Origin: Bacteroidia bacterium
GTDB taxonomy: Bacteria > Bacteroidota > Bacteroidia > Chitinophagales > Chitinophagaceae
Direction of reading: 5' to 3'
Length of the DNA stretch: 53,638 bases
Assembly: GCA_030427635.1 (NCBI GenBank)
Contig: JAUIBA010000027.1
Span: 1 to 53,638, forward strand
The notes beneath the pieces were generated by a model. That model worked only from the letters and a program-made list of their open reading frames with translations. It was not told the DNA's origin and did not search any database. The position numbers were made by a program, and so were the translations under genes. Below, piece after piece: positions 1-11,700 of the stretch. How positions within the stretch are numbered: the stretch's first letter is position 1; each line of letters opens with the position of its first letter.

Positions 1-91
1 CAATGCTAAAGTCAAAGCTTTCAGGGCTACTTCCAGAGGCGTACGGGATGTTACTTTCTTCCTTTTCAGGCTGGCTAACATTTATGCCTGA
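1..91 (+). CDS. C-terminal end of an unidentified protein (partial)
   Basis: A frame open from the left edge runs 29 codons (from base 2) to TGA at 89-91. The peptide ends in aromatic and basic residues (FFLFRLANIYA), which looks like a genuine C-terminus rather than random translation. The rest of the gene lies outside the window, so no family can be assigned. Between it and the tRNA gene I see no other coding signal. Confidence 0.35.
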   Translation, partial: NAKVKAFRATSRGVRDVTFFLFRLANIYA

Positions 92-196
92 TATATCTCT
101 TCCCCCAATTATTCAGCTTGACCCATTGTTCTTTTATACTGTTAGGTATCGTGGCCGAAGCTGCTGCGGCCATGTGAGCTGCCCTGTTAGACATAC

Positions 197-223
197 GAAA
201 AAAGGCACCAATCTGGTGCCTTT
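197..223 (-). terminator. Rho-independent terminator of tRNA-fMet
   Basis: The inverted repeat AAGGCACCA/TGGTGCCTT is followed on the minus strand by a run of T. It lies directly downstream of the tRNA on the same strand. Confidence 0.8.
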
Positions 224-225
224 TG

Positions 226-297
<72 letters not shown>

Positions 298-510
298 ATA
301 TGGATGCAAAGGTAAGCAAACAGAATTATTCACCAAATAATTACACAAAATTAATCCATCGTTATTTGTTCAGGCTTACAGAGATGGTTTTATACGTTTT
401 GTCATTGTTTTTCAGCTTTTTTCGGCCCGCATGACAGGAATTCTGCCATTATTTCACAAAATCAGGAATGGCATATCTATTGAGTAGGTAGTAATAAACA
501 CATTTGATAT

Positions 511-2400
511 ATGGGAAAAATAATAGGAATCGACTTAGGCACCACGAACTCATGCGTATCCGTAATGGAAGGTAGCGAGCCGGTGGTGATTGCAAACGAC
601 GAGGGTCGCCGCACCACTCCTTCGGTAGTGGCGTTCCTTAAGAACGGTGAACGTAAGGTAGGTGACCCTGCCAAGCGTCAGGCCATTACCAATCCTCACA
701 ATACCATTCAGTCCATCAAGCGTTTTATGGGCCGCAGGTTTGATGAGGTTACCAATGAGATATCGCACTTTACCTACAACGTGGTAAAAGGTGAGAACAA
801 TACTCCCCGTGTAGATATAGACGGTCGTCTGTATACACCGCAGGAAATATCGGCTATGGTACTTCAGAAAATGAAGAAGACTGCTGAAGATTTTCTGGGT
901 CAGGAAGTAAAAGAAGCAGTTATTACCGTACCGGCATACTTTAATGATGCGCAGCGCCAGGCTACTAAAGAGGCTGGCGAAATAGCAGGTCTTACTGTGC
1001 GCCGTATCATAAACGAGCCTACAGCAGCAGCTCTGGCTTATGGTCTGGACAAGCAGCAGAAAGACAGCAAGATAGCAGTATTTGACCTTGGTGGTGGTAC
1101 GTTCGACGTATCAGTACTGGAGCTGGGTGATGGCGTGTTTGAAGTAAAGTCAACCAATGGTGATACTCACCTGGGTGGTGACGACTTTGACAAGGTAATC
1201 ATGGACTGGTTGTCAGAAGAGTTCCGCAAGGATGAGTCAATGGACCTCCGCAAGGACCCTATGGCATGGCAGCGTTTGAAAGAAGCTGCTGAAAAAGCTA
1301 AAATCGAGCTGTCTTCTTCGCAGGAAACAGAGATTAACCTGCCATATATCACAGCTATTGATGGTGCACCAAAGCACCTGGTACGCAAACTGAGCCGTGC
1401 CCGTTTTGAGCAGCTGGCAGATAGCCTGGTAGAGCGTACACTGGAGCCTTGCCGCAAGGCGCTGAAGGATGCCGGTATCAACGCATCAGAAATTGATGAA
1501 GTAATACTGGTGGGTGGTTCTACCCGTATCCCTAAAGTGCAGGAAGTAGTAGAAAAATTCTTTGGCAAGAAGCCACATAAAGGTGTGAATCCTGATGAGG
1601 TGGTAGCTGTAGGTGCGGCTATACAGGGTGGTGTACTCACTGGTGACGTGAAAGATGTACTGCTGCTGGACGTAACGCCACTATCTCTGGGTATAGAAAC
1701 AATGGGTGGTGTAATGACAAGGCTTATAGAGTCTAACACAACTATCCCTACCAAGAAGAGCGAAACTTTCTCTACAGCAAGTGATAGCCAGCCAAGCGTG
1801 GAAATCAATGTACTGCAGGGTGAGCGCCCAATGGCTAAGGACAATAAAAATCTGGGACGCTTCATACTGGACGGTATACCACCGGCTCCACGTGGCGTAC
1901 CTCAGATAGAAGTAACGTTCGATATAGATGCTAATGGTATACTGCATGTGGCAGCACGTGACAAGGGTACCGGCAAACAGCAGAACATACGTATAGAAGC
2001 TGGTAGCGGTCTCAGCAAAGAGGAGATAGAAAGGATGAAAAATGAGGCGAAAGCCAATGAAGACAGCGATAAAGAAGTACGTGAGCGTGTAGAAAAGCTG
2101 AACAAGGCTGACAGTCTGGTATTCCAGTCAGAAAAGCAGCTGAAAGAGTATGGTGACAAGATACCTGCCGATAAGAAAGGTGCTATAGAAACCGCTCTGG
2201 AAGAACTGCGTGCAGCGCACAAATCTGAAAATCTGTCGGGAATAGACCAGGCAGAAGAAAAGCTGAACGCTGCATGGATGGCTGCAAGCGAGGATATGTA
2301 CAAAGCCGGACAGGAAGGTCCTGCACCGGAGGGAGCAGCTGCAGCAGGCGCACCTGAAGATGGTGGTGTATCTGACGCAGAATATGAAGAAGTAAAGTAA
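511..2400 (+). CDS. dnaK: Molecular chaperone DnaK (Hsp70)
   Basis: This is the cytosolic ATP-dependent Hsp70 chaperone, which folds nascent and stress-damaged proteins with DnaJ and GrpE. At 629 aa it is close to the usual DnaK length. The N-terminal ATPase shows phosphate-1 [13 protein letters not shown] (residues 5-17), [11 protein letters not shown] (about 168), phosphate-2 [13 protein letters not shown] (about 192) and adenosine [11 protein letters not shown] (about 336). The substrate-binding half has [14 protein letters not shown] (about 390). A helical lid follows, with an A/G-rich tail ending SDAEYEEVK. The start is the ATG seven bases after an ATTTG box (503-507), part of a CACATTTG sequence that is a one-mismatch form of the -7 element. 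No grpE, dnaJ or CIRCE operator lies next to it. It is a single-gene unit closed by a strong terminator. Confidence 0.98.
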   Translation: MGKIIGIDLGTTNSCVSVMEGSEPVVIANDEGRRTTPSVVAFLKNGERKVGDPAKRQAITNPHNTIQSIKRFMGRRFDEVTNEISHFTYNVVKGENNTPRVDIDGRLYTPQEISAMVLQKMKKTAEDFLGQEVKEAVITVPAYFNDAQRQATKEAGEIAGLTVRRIINEPTAAALAYGLDKQQKDSKIAVFDLGGGTFDVSVLELGDGVFEVKSTNGDTHLGGDDFDKVIMDWLSEEFRKDESMDLRKDPMAWQRLKEAAEKAKIELSSSQETEINLPYITAIDGAPKHLVRKLSRARFEQLADSLVERTLEPCRKALKDAGINASEIDEVILVGGSTRIPKVQEVVEKFFGKKPHKGVNPDEVVAVGAAIQGGVLTGDVKDVLLLDVTPLSLGIETMGGVMTRLIESNTTIPTKKSETFSTASDSQPSVEINVLQGERPMAKDNKNLGRFILDGIPPAPRGVPQIEVTFDIDANGILHVAARDKGTGKQQNIRIEAGSGLSKEEIERMKNEAKANEDSDKEVRERVEKLNKADSLVFQSEKQLKEYGDKIPADKKGAIETALEELRAAHKSENLSGIDQAEEKLNAAWMAASEDMYKAGQEGPAPEGAAAAGAPEDGGVSDAEYEEVK

Positions 2401-2419
2401 GCGATATAAGGTGAATGAT

Positions 2420-2462
2420 AAGAAGCGATTCAGACCATGGTCTGAATCGCTTCTTTGTTTTT
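2420..2462 (+). terminator. dnaK terminator
   Basis: A perfect 36-bp palindrome (18-base arms starting AAGAAGCGATTCAGACCA) spans 2420-2455. A T-rich tract (TGTTTTTT) follows. It ends dnaK and may also work in reverse. Confidence 0.9.
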
Positions 2463-2488
2463 TATGTGGTGACCATGCGTATGTGCCG

Positions 2489-2520
2489 TTGGTGTGGATA
2501 ACGGATATTAGCTACCTTAG
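2489..2520 (+). promoter_or_regulatory. Candidate Bacteroidota sigma-A promoter of the GH2 gene
   Basis: TTGG at 2489-2492 and TACCTTAG at 2513-2520 (one mismatch to TAnnTTTG) are separated by 20 bases, which fits the -33/-7 arrangement of this phylum. The ATG begins only 6 bases later, implying a very short or absent leader. Confidence 0.45.
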
Positions 2521-2526
2521 TTTTCT

Positions 2527-5154
2527 ATGTACAGGGCATTTCTGATATTACTGTTTCTTTTTGTTTGTAACATTTCTCCTGCTCAGACGCGTTCATTACT
2601 GCACAGTGGCTGGCAGTGTATGCCAGCAGGGAATTTGTCCCGCCGCATGGACGAATTATCAATGCCCGGAGCAAAGGTGCCGGGAGGTATGCCCGCTGTA
2701 GTGCCCGGCACAATTCTTACCACATTGATAGCTAACGGTAAAGTGCCTGACCCGTTTTATGGCATGAATAATAAGCAGATTCCGGATGTGAGTGTTACCG
2801 GATGGGAAAACTATTCATACTACTACATCTGCGACTTTAAGGAAACTGCTTCGGTGGATGAGCATGTGTTTCTTACATTCCGCGGTCTCAACTATTACAG
2901 TCAGGTATATCTGAATGGTTATAAACTAAATGACTCTGTGCTTAGCGGTATGTATCTGCGGCACACATTCGATATTACGCAACAACTCTCAAAGCATGGC
3001 AATAACCGGCTGGCAGTATATGTAGCGCCACCTGTGCCACATGGTATACCCAATGGGGGGCAGGGGGGAGATGGTACTATAGCGCATAGTGTTACCAACC
3101 AGTATGTGGCTGGCTGGGACTGGATACAACCTATAGCCGACCGCAATACCGGGATATGGGACCAGGTGATACTGGAAAAAGTACATAAAGTGCGTATTGA
3201 GGATGCACACATAGTACCCCATGTACCCGGCAGGCGCTATGCGGATGCAGGTGTACAGCAGTCGGCATATATGGAGGTGTCTGTCAGCCTGCATAATCCG
3301 GGGCGAAAGCCGGTAGCCGGAACGGCATATTGTACTGTGGCGGGAATAAAGGATAGTGTGCGGGCAATGCTGAAGCCTGGTGAGCACAATACGGTGAAAT
3401 TTGGCGTAAGGGAAGTAGTAAATCCACGCCTGTGGTGGCCTGCAGGCATGGGCGGGCAGTACCTGTACCCTGTGCATATAAGCTATAGTGCAGATGGAGT
3501 GCTTTGTGACAGTAATACTTATAATACCGGTATGCGGGAGCTCACCAGCAGGTGGAATACCCATACCCAAAGCCGGGAGCTGTACGTAAACGGGCAGCGT
3601 ATGTTTGTAAAAGGGGCTAATTGGATATTGTCTGATGCGCTGCTGCGTTTTTCGCCACAGCGGTATGATGCAGAGGTGAGATATCACCGCGATATGAACC
3701 TGAATATGATACGCGTATGGGGTGGGGGAATTACTGAGCGGCCGGAATTTTATGAGGCCTGCGATAGGTATGGGCTACTCGTATTTCAGGATTTTTGGAT
3801 GACCGGCGACTGTAACGGGCGCTGGTATGATACTTATAAAAAGGACGATACTACAGCACGCAGGCAATATCCTGATAGCCATAATCTGTGGCTGGCATCT
3901 GCTGCCGATCAGATAACGATGCTGCGCAATCATCCATCCCTTGCGGTATGGTGTGGCGGCAACGAAATACGGCCCCCCGCCGATATGCTTAAGGTGCTGA
4001 AAGACTCTTTATTGCCAGCCCTGGATAGGGGGCGCATATTCTTTGAATATTCCAATCACGATAGTATGTCACTCCATGCACATGACGGACCATATACGAT
4101 ACAGCCCGATACATTTTTCTGGCAGCATCGCTCATGGGGTTTTAACTCAGAGGTAGGGTCTGTAGGTATTGGGGATATAGAATCACTGCGAAGGTATATA
4201 CCTGAAGATAATCTGGTACCTCCGCATTATGATGAGAAGAAAAAAGCATGGGTAATAGACTCGGTATGGAAGTATCATAAATACAGTAGTTATGACTCAT
4301 CGGTAGAAGCGTATGGTCATCCAAGTACAGCGAAAGAATTTGCCGCGCAGGCACAGTTGGTAAACTATAATCAATACCGAGCACTGATGGAGGGTACGAG
4401 AGCGCATATGTGGGACTGGTATACTGGTGTGCTGGAGTGGAAAACCCAGAACCCATGGACAGCTATGGTAGGGCAGATGTATGATGTATATCTGGACCCT
4501 AACGCCTGCATGTATGGGTTGAAAACAGGTGCCAGACCACTTCATGTTATGTACCATCCTGTAACAGGAGCTGTATATATGGTCAATGATGCCCACATAC
4601 CCCATAGTGTACGATTGTCTTATAATATAATAGGTGCAGGAGAGGCTACCGGTGAGGATGTAAGTACCATCATTAGTAAGGATACGGTATATCATATCCC
4701 TGCCGATACCGTAGTACACATTACAGACATTGCCCGGTATAAGGTATCGGGAGGTTTTGTGAGTCTTGTGATAAACGATGTAAAAACTGCTACAGGCGAC
4801 ACCAACCTGTACTGGATGCCGGATGATAACGGAAGCTATCGCTGGTTACAGAATATTGCTCCGCAGGGTATATTTATGAAGGTTGCAGCACGATATGCCG
4901 ACAAAAATACTGTAGAGATAAGCCTTGATTATAATGGTGCCGGGGTTGCATTCTTTAATCACATAACGCTTGTGGACAGGAAGACCAGAAAGCGGTTAAC
5001 TCCGCTATTTGCCAGTGATAATTATATCTCTTTATTCATGCCATGCCTTACCCGCAAAGTGCAGCTACAGTATGTGCCACAGCCGGATACTGACCCTGTG
5101 GTGTGTATTGATGGTTGGAATACGGGGAAGCGATATGTGGAAATAAGTAAGTAA
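2527..5154 (+). CDS. Exported glycoside hydrolase family 2 protein (beta-mannosidase / exo-glucosaminidase type)
   Basis: This is a glycosidase that probably acts in the periplasm or at the cell surface on beta-linked mannose or glucosamine. A signal peptide (MYRAFLILLFLFVCNISPAQ) is followed by the N-terminal sugar-binding jelly roll (VPGTILTTL, about 57-65; FLTFRGLNYYSQVYLNG), an Ig-like middle domain, and a TIM barrel with NMIRVWGGGITE. The likely acid/base is E480 in WCGGNEIRPP. The likely nucleophile is E542 in WGFNSEVGSVG. The FNSEVG context resembles exo-beta-D-glucosaminidases, while GGNE resembles mannosylglycoprotein endo-beta-mannosidases, so the substrate is left open. The length of 875 aa is normal for the family. 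It stands alone; no polysaccharide-utilisation SusC/D pair is nearby. Confidence 0.88.
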   Translation: MYRAFLILLFLFVCNISPAQTRSLLHSGWQCMPAGNLSRRMDELSMPGAKVPGGMPAVVPGTILTTLIANGKVPDPFYGMNNKQIPDVSVTGWENYSYYYICDFKETASVDEHVFLTFRGLNYYSQVYLNGYKLNDSVLSGMYLRHTFDITQQLSKHGNNRLAVYVAPPVPHGIPNGGQGGDGTIAHSVTNQYVAGWDWIQPIADRNTGIWDQVILEKVHKVRIEDAHIVPHVPGRRYADAGVQQSAYMEVSVSLHNPGRKPVAGTAYCTVAGIKDSVRAMLKPGEHNTVKFGVREVVNPRLWWPAGMGGQYLYPVHISYSADGVLCDSNTYNTGMRELTSRWNTHTQSRELYVNGQRMFVKGANWILSDALLRFSPQRYDAEVRYHRDMNLNMIRVWGGGITERPEFYEACDRYGLLVFQDFWMTGDCNGRWYDTYKKDDTTARRQYPDSHNLWLASAADQITMLRNHPSLAVWCGGNEIRPPADMLKVLKDSLLPALDRGRIFFEYSNHDSMSLHAHDGPYTIQPDTFFWQHRSWGFNSEVGSVGIGDIESLRRYIPEDNLVPPHYDEKKKAWVIDSVWKYHKYSSYDSSVEAYGHPSTAKEFAAQAQLVNYNQYRALMEGTRAHMWDWYTGVLEWKTQNPWTAMVGQMYDVYLDPNACMYGLKTGARPLHVMYHPVTGAVYMVNDAHIPHSVRLSYNIIGAGEATGEDVSTIISKDTVYHIPADTVVHITDIARYKVSGGFVSLVINDVKTATGDTNLYWMPDDNGSYRWLQNIAPQGIFMKVAARYADKNTVEISLDYNGAGVAFFNHITLVDRKTRKRLTPLFASDNYISLFMPCLTRKVQLQYVPQPDTDPVVCIDGWNTGKRYVEISK

Positions 5155-5793
5155 CTACGTGTAACTGCAACTATATTTTAATCTAAAGTATGCAGGCACT
5201 TGATGGTTTTATGCTGTCACACATATTGCTTCAGATATGAATCTCAAAGTGTGGTGCATATATACCGATAGTTAAAATAGGGTTTTGCCAACAATTCATG
5301 TGATATGTTTTTAGCTCTGGTAGCAATTTAATAACGTTAAGCTAACGTACTCAATCCTACTGTTTGTAAAGTTTAAAAGTGTCTGATAAACAGTTTGTTG
5401 GAAAGCTGAGCGTGTTTGTATCCTGCCTGTTTTTTATGATTTGCCATGTGTCATCTGTGCACAATGGTGGCTCTTAACGTTGGAGCATCTTTTTGTTAAC
5501 AATCAGAAGATAGTTTTACGGTCATAAGAGGCTATCGGCAATTTTCATATGCTGGTAGAGGTGTTGATAGGGGAACCCGTTTCCAATATTGTTTAATGAG
5601 TCAATTACCGCTTATAAATCATCCGCTCAGTTAGAAACACAGTGAGATTGCCCTGATATAGTCGGCTCCTGCTCATTTCATTGTTTTGTGAAAAATGTAA
5701 TGTGACTACCGCAATACGCGGAGTATGGCGGAGCTTTTGACATTACTGTAAGTGTAATTAAATGGTTTTTTGAAATATTATATACGTAAATAA
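5155..5793. other. Intergenic stretch without recognised gene
   Basis: About 640 bases of AT-rich DNA lie between the GH2 gene and the giant adhesin. I see no ORF with a plausible start, no tRNA-like fold and no clear terminator. The promoter of the long adhesin gene must lie here, but no convincing TAnnTTTG box is close to its start. Confidence 0.5.
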
Positions 5794-8700
5794 ATGAAAA
5801 TGAAGAAGAATTTCCTTTTAGTTATCCCCTTGTCTGTATTAATGCTGTGCTTTTCTCTGGTGGCATATAGCCAGAGTACCACATTTTCCTATACTGGAAG
5901 TGTGCAAACCTATACCGTACCCTGCGGTGTTACCTCATTGAGTGTTGATGTTCGTGGTGCCAGAGGTGGTTATGGATATAACTCCTATTCCCGTGGTGGT
6001 TATGGAGGGCGGGTGGCCTGTTCTCTTGCTGTTACTCCGGGTCAGGTTATATACATATATGTAGGTAGTTCCGGCAATACAGGTACATCATCTACATATG
6101 CTACCGGTGGCTATAATGGAGGTGCTACCTGTAACTATTACCGCGGCGGCGGTGGCGGTGGGGCCTCTGATATCAGGATAGGTGGCACCGCACTCAGTAA
6201 TAGGGTAGTGGTAGCCGGCGGTGGCGGCGGCGGTGGATATTATACATCCACATCCAACTACTCCCGTGGTGGTGGTGGTGGTACCACTACCGGTCAGGCT
6301 GGGTATTATGCCAGCAGCAGCGGATATTCCTCAACTTATTGCGGATGGGGTGGTACACAGACTTCAGGTGGGTCTGCCGGTACTTATTCTTCACCAGACG
6401 GAGTTGCGGGCTCTTTGGGTAATGGCGGTGCCGGTGGCTACTATGGCGGCGGCGGCGGTGGCGGCTACTATGGTGGCGGCGGTGGTACCCGTGGCGGTGG
6501 CGGTGGTGGCTCTAACTATGCCAACACTACTTATGCTTCATCAGTTTCACACTCTCAGGACTATAATAACGGAGACGGTTCTGTCATAATCACTGGTCTG
6601 GGCTTTACGGCAAGTCCGGATACCTTATCTTTTGATTCACTGGCCGCCGGTACTTCTTCTGTAGCACAGACTACAACGCTTTCTGCCAGCTATGCAGGTA
6701 CAGGCCCTCTTACCATCACTCCTCCTACAGGCTTTGAGGTATCTCTGGATGGTACTACATGGTCGTCTTCAGCTATAAGTTATTCATACGCAGGTACATC
6801 TTTTGCAGCGTTCACTTTACATATTCGTTTCAGTCCGGCAACGGCAGGACACTTTGCCGGAACTATTGGTTTCTCCAGTAGTGGTATCTCATGCGGAATG
6901 GGCGTATCCGGTGATGCCGCAGGCCCATGTTCTGAAACTCCCGCACCTGGTGTTGTAGCTATAACACCTACATCAGGCTCTACGGCTACAACATTTGATC
7001 TGAGTCTTACCGGCTCTACAATAGCTGGAGGAATCACTTATCAGTGGCAGTCATCTCCATATCCTACTTCTGGATTCAGTAATATACCCGGTGCTACAAA
7101 TACCACTCATTCCTTCACAGGTATATCAGGTAATGTTTATTTCCGTGCATTGGTAGCATGTCCATCTTTTGCACCTGCACATTCTAATACTGTAACAGCT
7201 GCATCGGTAATCAGTTTTGCATATACCGGTGCTGTACAGACATACACAGTACCCTGTGGCGTAACCTCAATACAGGTAGATATGAAAGGTGCCAGAGGTG
7301 GATTTGGCTATGGCTCCTATTCCCGAGGTGGTTATGGTGGGCGTGTAGTCTGCTCCCTGTCTGTAACTCCGGGTCAGGTGCTGTATCTGAATGTAGGTGG
7401 TTACGGTAATAACGGATCCAGCGGCTCTTATGCTACCGGAGGTTTCAACGGTGGCGCAGGCTGCAGTTATACTTATGGCGGCGGCGGCGGCGGTGCCACA
7501 GATATAAGGATAGGAAGCAATACCCTTAGCAACAGGGTAGTAGTAGCCGGCGGTGGCGGCGGTGGTGGTTATTATACCTCCAGTTCCAACTACTCCCGTG
7601 GTGGTGGTGGTGGTTCCACTACCGGTCAGGCTGGTTCATATTCAGCCAGTGTTGGTTATTCTACTACCTATTGTGGCTGGGGTGGTACGCAAACATCCGG
7701 CGGCTCCGGCGCTACATACTCTTCACCAGATGGCGGCGTGGGTACACAGGGCAATGGTGGTAACGGTGGTTACTACGGTGGCGGTGGCGGTGGCGGCTAT
7801 TACGGCGGCGGCGGCGGTAGTCGCGGCGGCGGTGGTGGCGGCTCTAACTACGCCAATACATCATATACGTCATCAGTTTCTCACTCTCAGGATTATAATA
7901 ACGGAAATGGCGAGATAACGCTTACAGGTACCGGTTATGGTATAGTACTGGGTACCGGTACACTTTTTTTTGATACATTAAGTCCCGGCGCTACATCTCT
8001 GGTGCAGACTACTACTATGTCGGCAGCGCTGGTTACAGCAGGTGATTCTGTAATGATAACACCACCTTCGGGCTATGAGGTGTCGCTGAACGGCTCTACC
8101 TGGTCTTCATCTCCTATCTCATATATATACAGTGGTACGTCATTTTCAGGTGTGACCATATATATTCGTTTCTCACCAGCTACACCAGGTAACTATAATT
8201 CTACAGTTGACATTAACGGTGGTGGGTTGTCTACCTGTGGTGTGAATGTAGAGGGTGCATGTACACAGCCCTGCGATACAGTAACGCTGAACGCAGGTAT
8301 CCTGTCACCCTCAGCACCAATACTCTGTACCCAGGGTGTGACTACAATTACGCCAACTGGCGCTACTTCTGATTTTGTAAATGGTCTTACTTACCAATGG
8401 CAGGCATCTGAAGACAGCACATTGTGGAGCCCTGTTGCAGGTGCAACATCAAGGGTCTATGCGATGTCATCACCTATATCTGTAACTACTTATTACCGTC
8501 TTGTAATGGGCTGCGCTACCAATGCAACGTCAGTGGATACCGCAATCGGAAAAGTAGTTGTAAATCCATCAGCAATTCTGGGTACTCCAATGGTGTGTAT
8601 GGAGTCCGTAGCAACACTGGCTGATTCTACTTCCGGAGGTACATGGTCATCATCTACACCCAGTGTAGCTACAATCAATGCCACAACTGGAGTTGTAACA

Positions 8701-11700
8701 CCTGTATCCATTGGCACTACCCGTATTACTTATACGCTCACGTTGTCGGGCTGCTATGCTACAAAGCAAATAACAGTTAATCCGCTGCCGGGTAGTATAT
8801 ATGGTACTCCGGTAGTGTGTGCAGGAGCATCTACTACACTGGTAAATATTACACCGGGAGGTAGCTGGAGCACTGGTGCTGCTACTGTAGCTATGGTAGG
8901 CTCATCTTCCGGTATTATCACAGGTGTATCCTCAGGTACGGTACCTGTATCTTATACATTACCTACAGGATGTTACCGTGTAGTAACTGCAAGTGTTAAT
9001 CCATTACCGGTATTGAGTATTACGCCATCTGGAAGTGCTACTACCTGTATGGGCGACACAGCATCCTTCAGGGCTGTAGCTACAATGCCCGGCTTTACGC
9101 TTCTGTCTCAGGATTTTAACGCTGGTCTGGGCGCATGGACAATAAATTCACCCGTTGACCCGGGAGATGGCGTAAGCCCCTGGGGGCTGGTATCTGCATC
9201 AGCAGCAGGAACTACCGGCGATGGCTCAGCAATGGTAGAAGCAGTGCCATTTATGGCTCCTGCATATAATCCTGTGACATCTTATCTTACTTCTCCGGCC
9301 TTCTCTACTATGGGTTTTGGTTCGGTTAATCTTTCGTTTAATGAGTTCTTATTTTCCACAGCTTCTGGCGACCTGAATGTTGCGGTACAGTATTCAACAG
9401 ATAATGGCGCTACGTGGACTACGTTCCTTGATCAGCTGGGTAGTGTAGTAGGTTCCGGCTCCTGGACGGCATCAGCGCCTGAGGTATCTGTAGCACTTCC
9501 TGCTGCAGCGCTGAATGAGCCTAGTGTAAAACTGCGCTGGTACTATAATGTTACTGTAGGTGCATGGTGGAATGTGGATAACATAACTGTAAATGCCGCA
9601 TTACCTGCCCCTACTTATGTATGGGCGCCTGTAGGTAGTGCTTCCGGTCTGTCATGTACGGCCTGCGACTCTGTAGATATAGTACCGGCAACTGCAGGTG
9701 TGAATCTGTATAGTATTACAGCAACCAGTGCCAGCGGGTGCTCTACGAGTGGTGGATTTGTATCAGTTGTTGCTAATCCGTCACCGGCAGTTATAAGCGG
9801 CACTACGGTGCTTTGTGCAGGTGATGTAGTAACACTCAGCAATACTACTCCGGGTGGTTCATGGTCTGGCAGCGATGCAGGTATAGCAAATGTAAACAGT
9901 CTTTCAGGTGTTGTTACCGGTATAAGTGCAGGCACAGTGGTGATTACCTATGCTATGCCATCTGGTTGTAAGTCAACGGTGGTTATCACCGTTAATGCTA
10001 CTCCGGCTGCTATAACAGGAACATCGCAAATGTGTAATGGTCTTTCTACAACGCTTAGCACTATTGCTACGGGTGGTACATGGAGCAGTGCTGCTACTTC
10101 GGTGGCATCGGTAGATGCTGCTGGTGTGGTTACCGGTAATAGCTTCGGTATAACTACAATATCATACACTGCAGCAAACGGTTGTGCAGCGGTAAAAGAT
10201 GTGACAGTAAATGCTACTCCTGCATCTATTACATCTGGTACGTTCCAGGTGTGTGAAGGACAGACTATTAATCTGACCAGTGCCACTACAGGCGGCACCT
10301 GGACATCTTCTGATGCCGGAGTTGCAACAGTAGTTGCAGGTTCAGGCATCGTTACTGGTGTGGCGGCAGCAGGTACTGTACCTGCTACAGCAACAATAAG
10401 CTATACACTTCCTGCTGGCTGTATGAGAACACAGGTGGTAACAGTATTACCAACACCGGCAGCTATTACAGGTGCAATGTCGGTTTGTGCAGGAGAAACA
10501 ACTAACCTGACAAGTGCCACTACTGGTGGTTCATGGTCTTCGGGTTCGTTTGTAACGGCTACCGTGGGTATTACCTCTGGTGTAGTTACCGCAGGTACTG
10601 CAGGTGTGGCCCCAATAACGTACACATTATCAGGTGGCTGTTTCACAACAGCAAATGTTATTGTAAACCAGACTCCTGCACCTATATCTGGTACGCTGTC
10701 AGTATGTGAGGGCAGCAGTGCTACACTTATCAATACTACAGGTGGCGGTACCTGGAGTGCTACAAATGGTAATGTAACTGTTGATGCATCAGGAGTCATT
10801 ACTGGAGTTACAAGTGGTACAGCAACTATTATATACGCAATGCCTGCAGGTTGTTCCCGCTCTGCCGATATTACGGTAAATACGCTGCCATCAGTTATCA
10901 GCGGCAGCATGGCAGTATGTCAGGGAGCCGGTACTACACTGAGCAGCACACCAGCCGGTGGTACATGGACAAGTGGTGCACCGGGTGTAGCGGCTATAGA
11001 TGCTGCTACAGGAGTTGTAACTGCGTCACCTACAGGTGCTGGCACATCGCCGGTAACTTATACACTGGCTAATGGTTGTAAGGCCATGGCAGAATTGACA
11101 GTAAATGTACTTCCTGCTCCTATATCCGGCACACTATCAGTATGTGAGGGTGGCAATGCTACACTTACCAATACTACAGGTGGCGGTACATGGAGTTCAT
11201 CAAACGGCAATGTAACAATAGATGCATCGGGTGTTATCGGTGGTGTTACGAGTGGTACATCCACTATCGTATATACACTGGGTACAGGATGTACACGCTC
11301 TGCGGATGTTACAGTAAATACGCTGCCATCTGCTATCAGCGGTAGCATGGCGGTATGTCAGGGATCCGGTACTACACTGAGCAGCACACCTGCTGGTGGT
11401 ACCTGGACAAGTGGCGCCCCGGGTGTAGCGGCTATAGATGCTGCTACAGGAGTTGTAACTGCATCAGTTACAGGAGCTGGCGCATCGCCGGTAACCTATA
11501 CACTGCCAAATGGTTGTAGGGCCATGGCAGCAATAACAGTAAATGCACTTCCTGCACCTATCTCAGGCATACTATCGGTATGTGAGGGTAGCAGTGCTAT
11601 ACTTACCAATACAACAGGTGGTGGTACATGGAGTTCATCAAACGGCAATGTAACTATAGATGCATCCGGTGTTATAGGTGGTGTTACGAGTGGTACATCC

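Noticed and set aside
1167-1865. 232-codon minus frame opposite dnaK
   Set aside because: It is an antisense shadow of a certain gene, with Ser-rich random composition.
6221-6589. 122-codon plus frame (and 7553-7918) inside the adhesin gene
   Set aside because: These are shifted readings of GGT/GGC-rich glycine codons, which give long open frames of Val/Ala.
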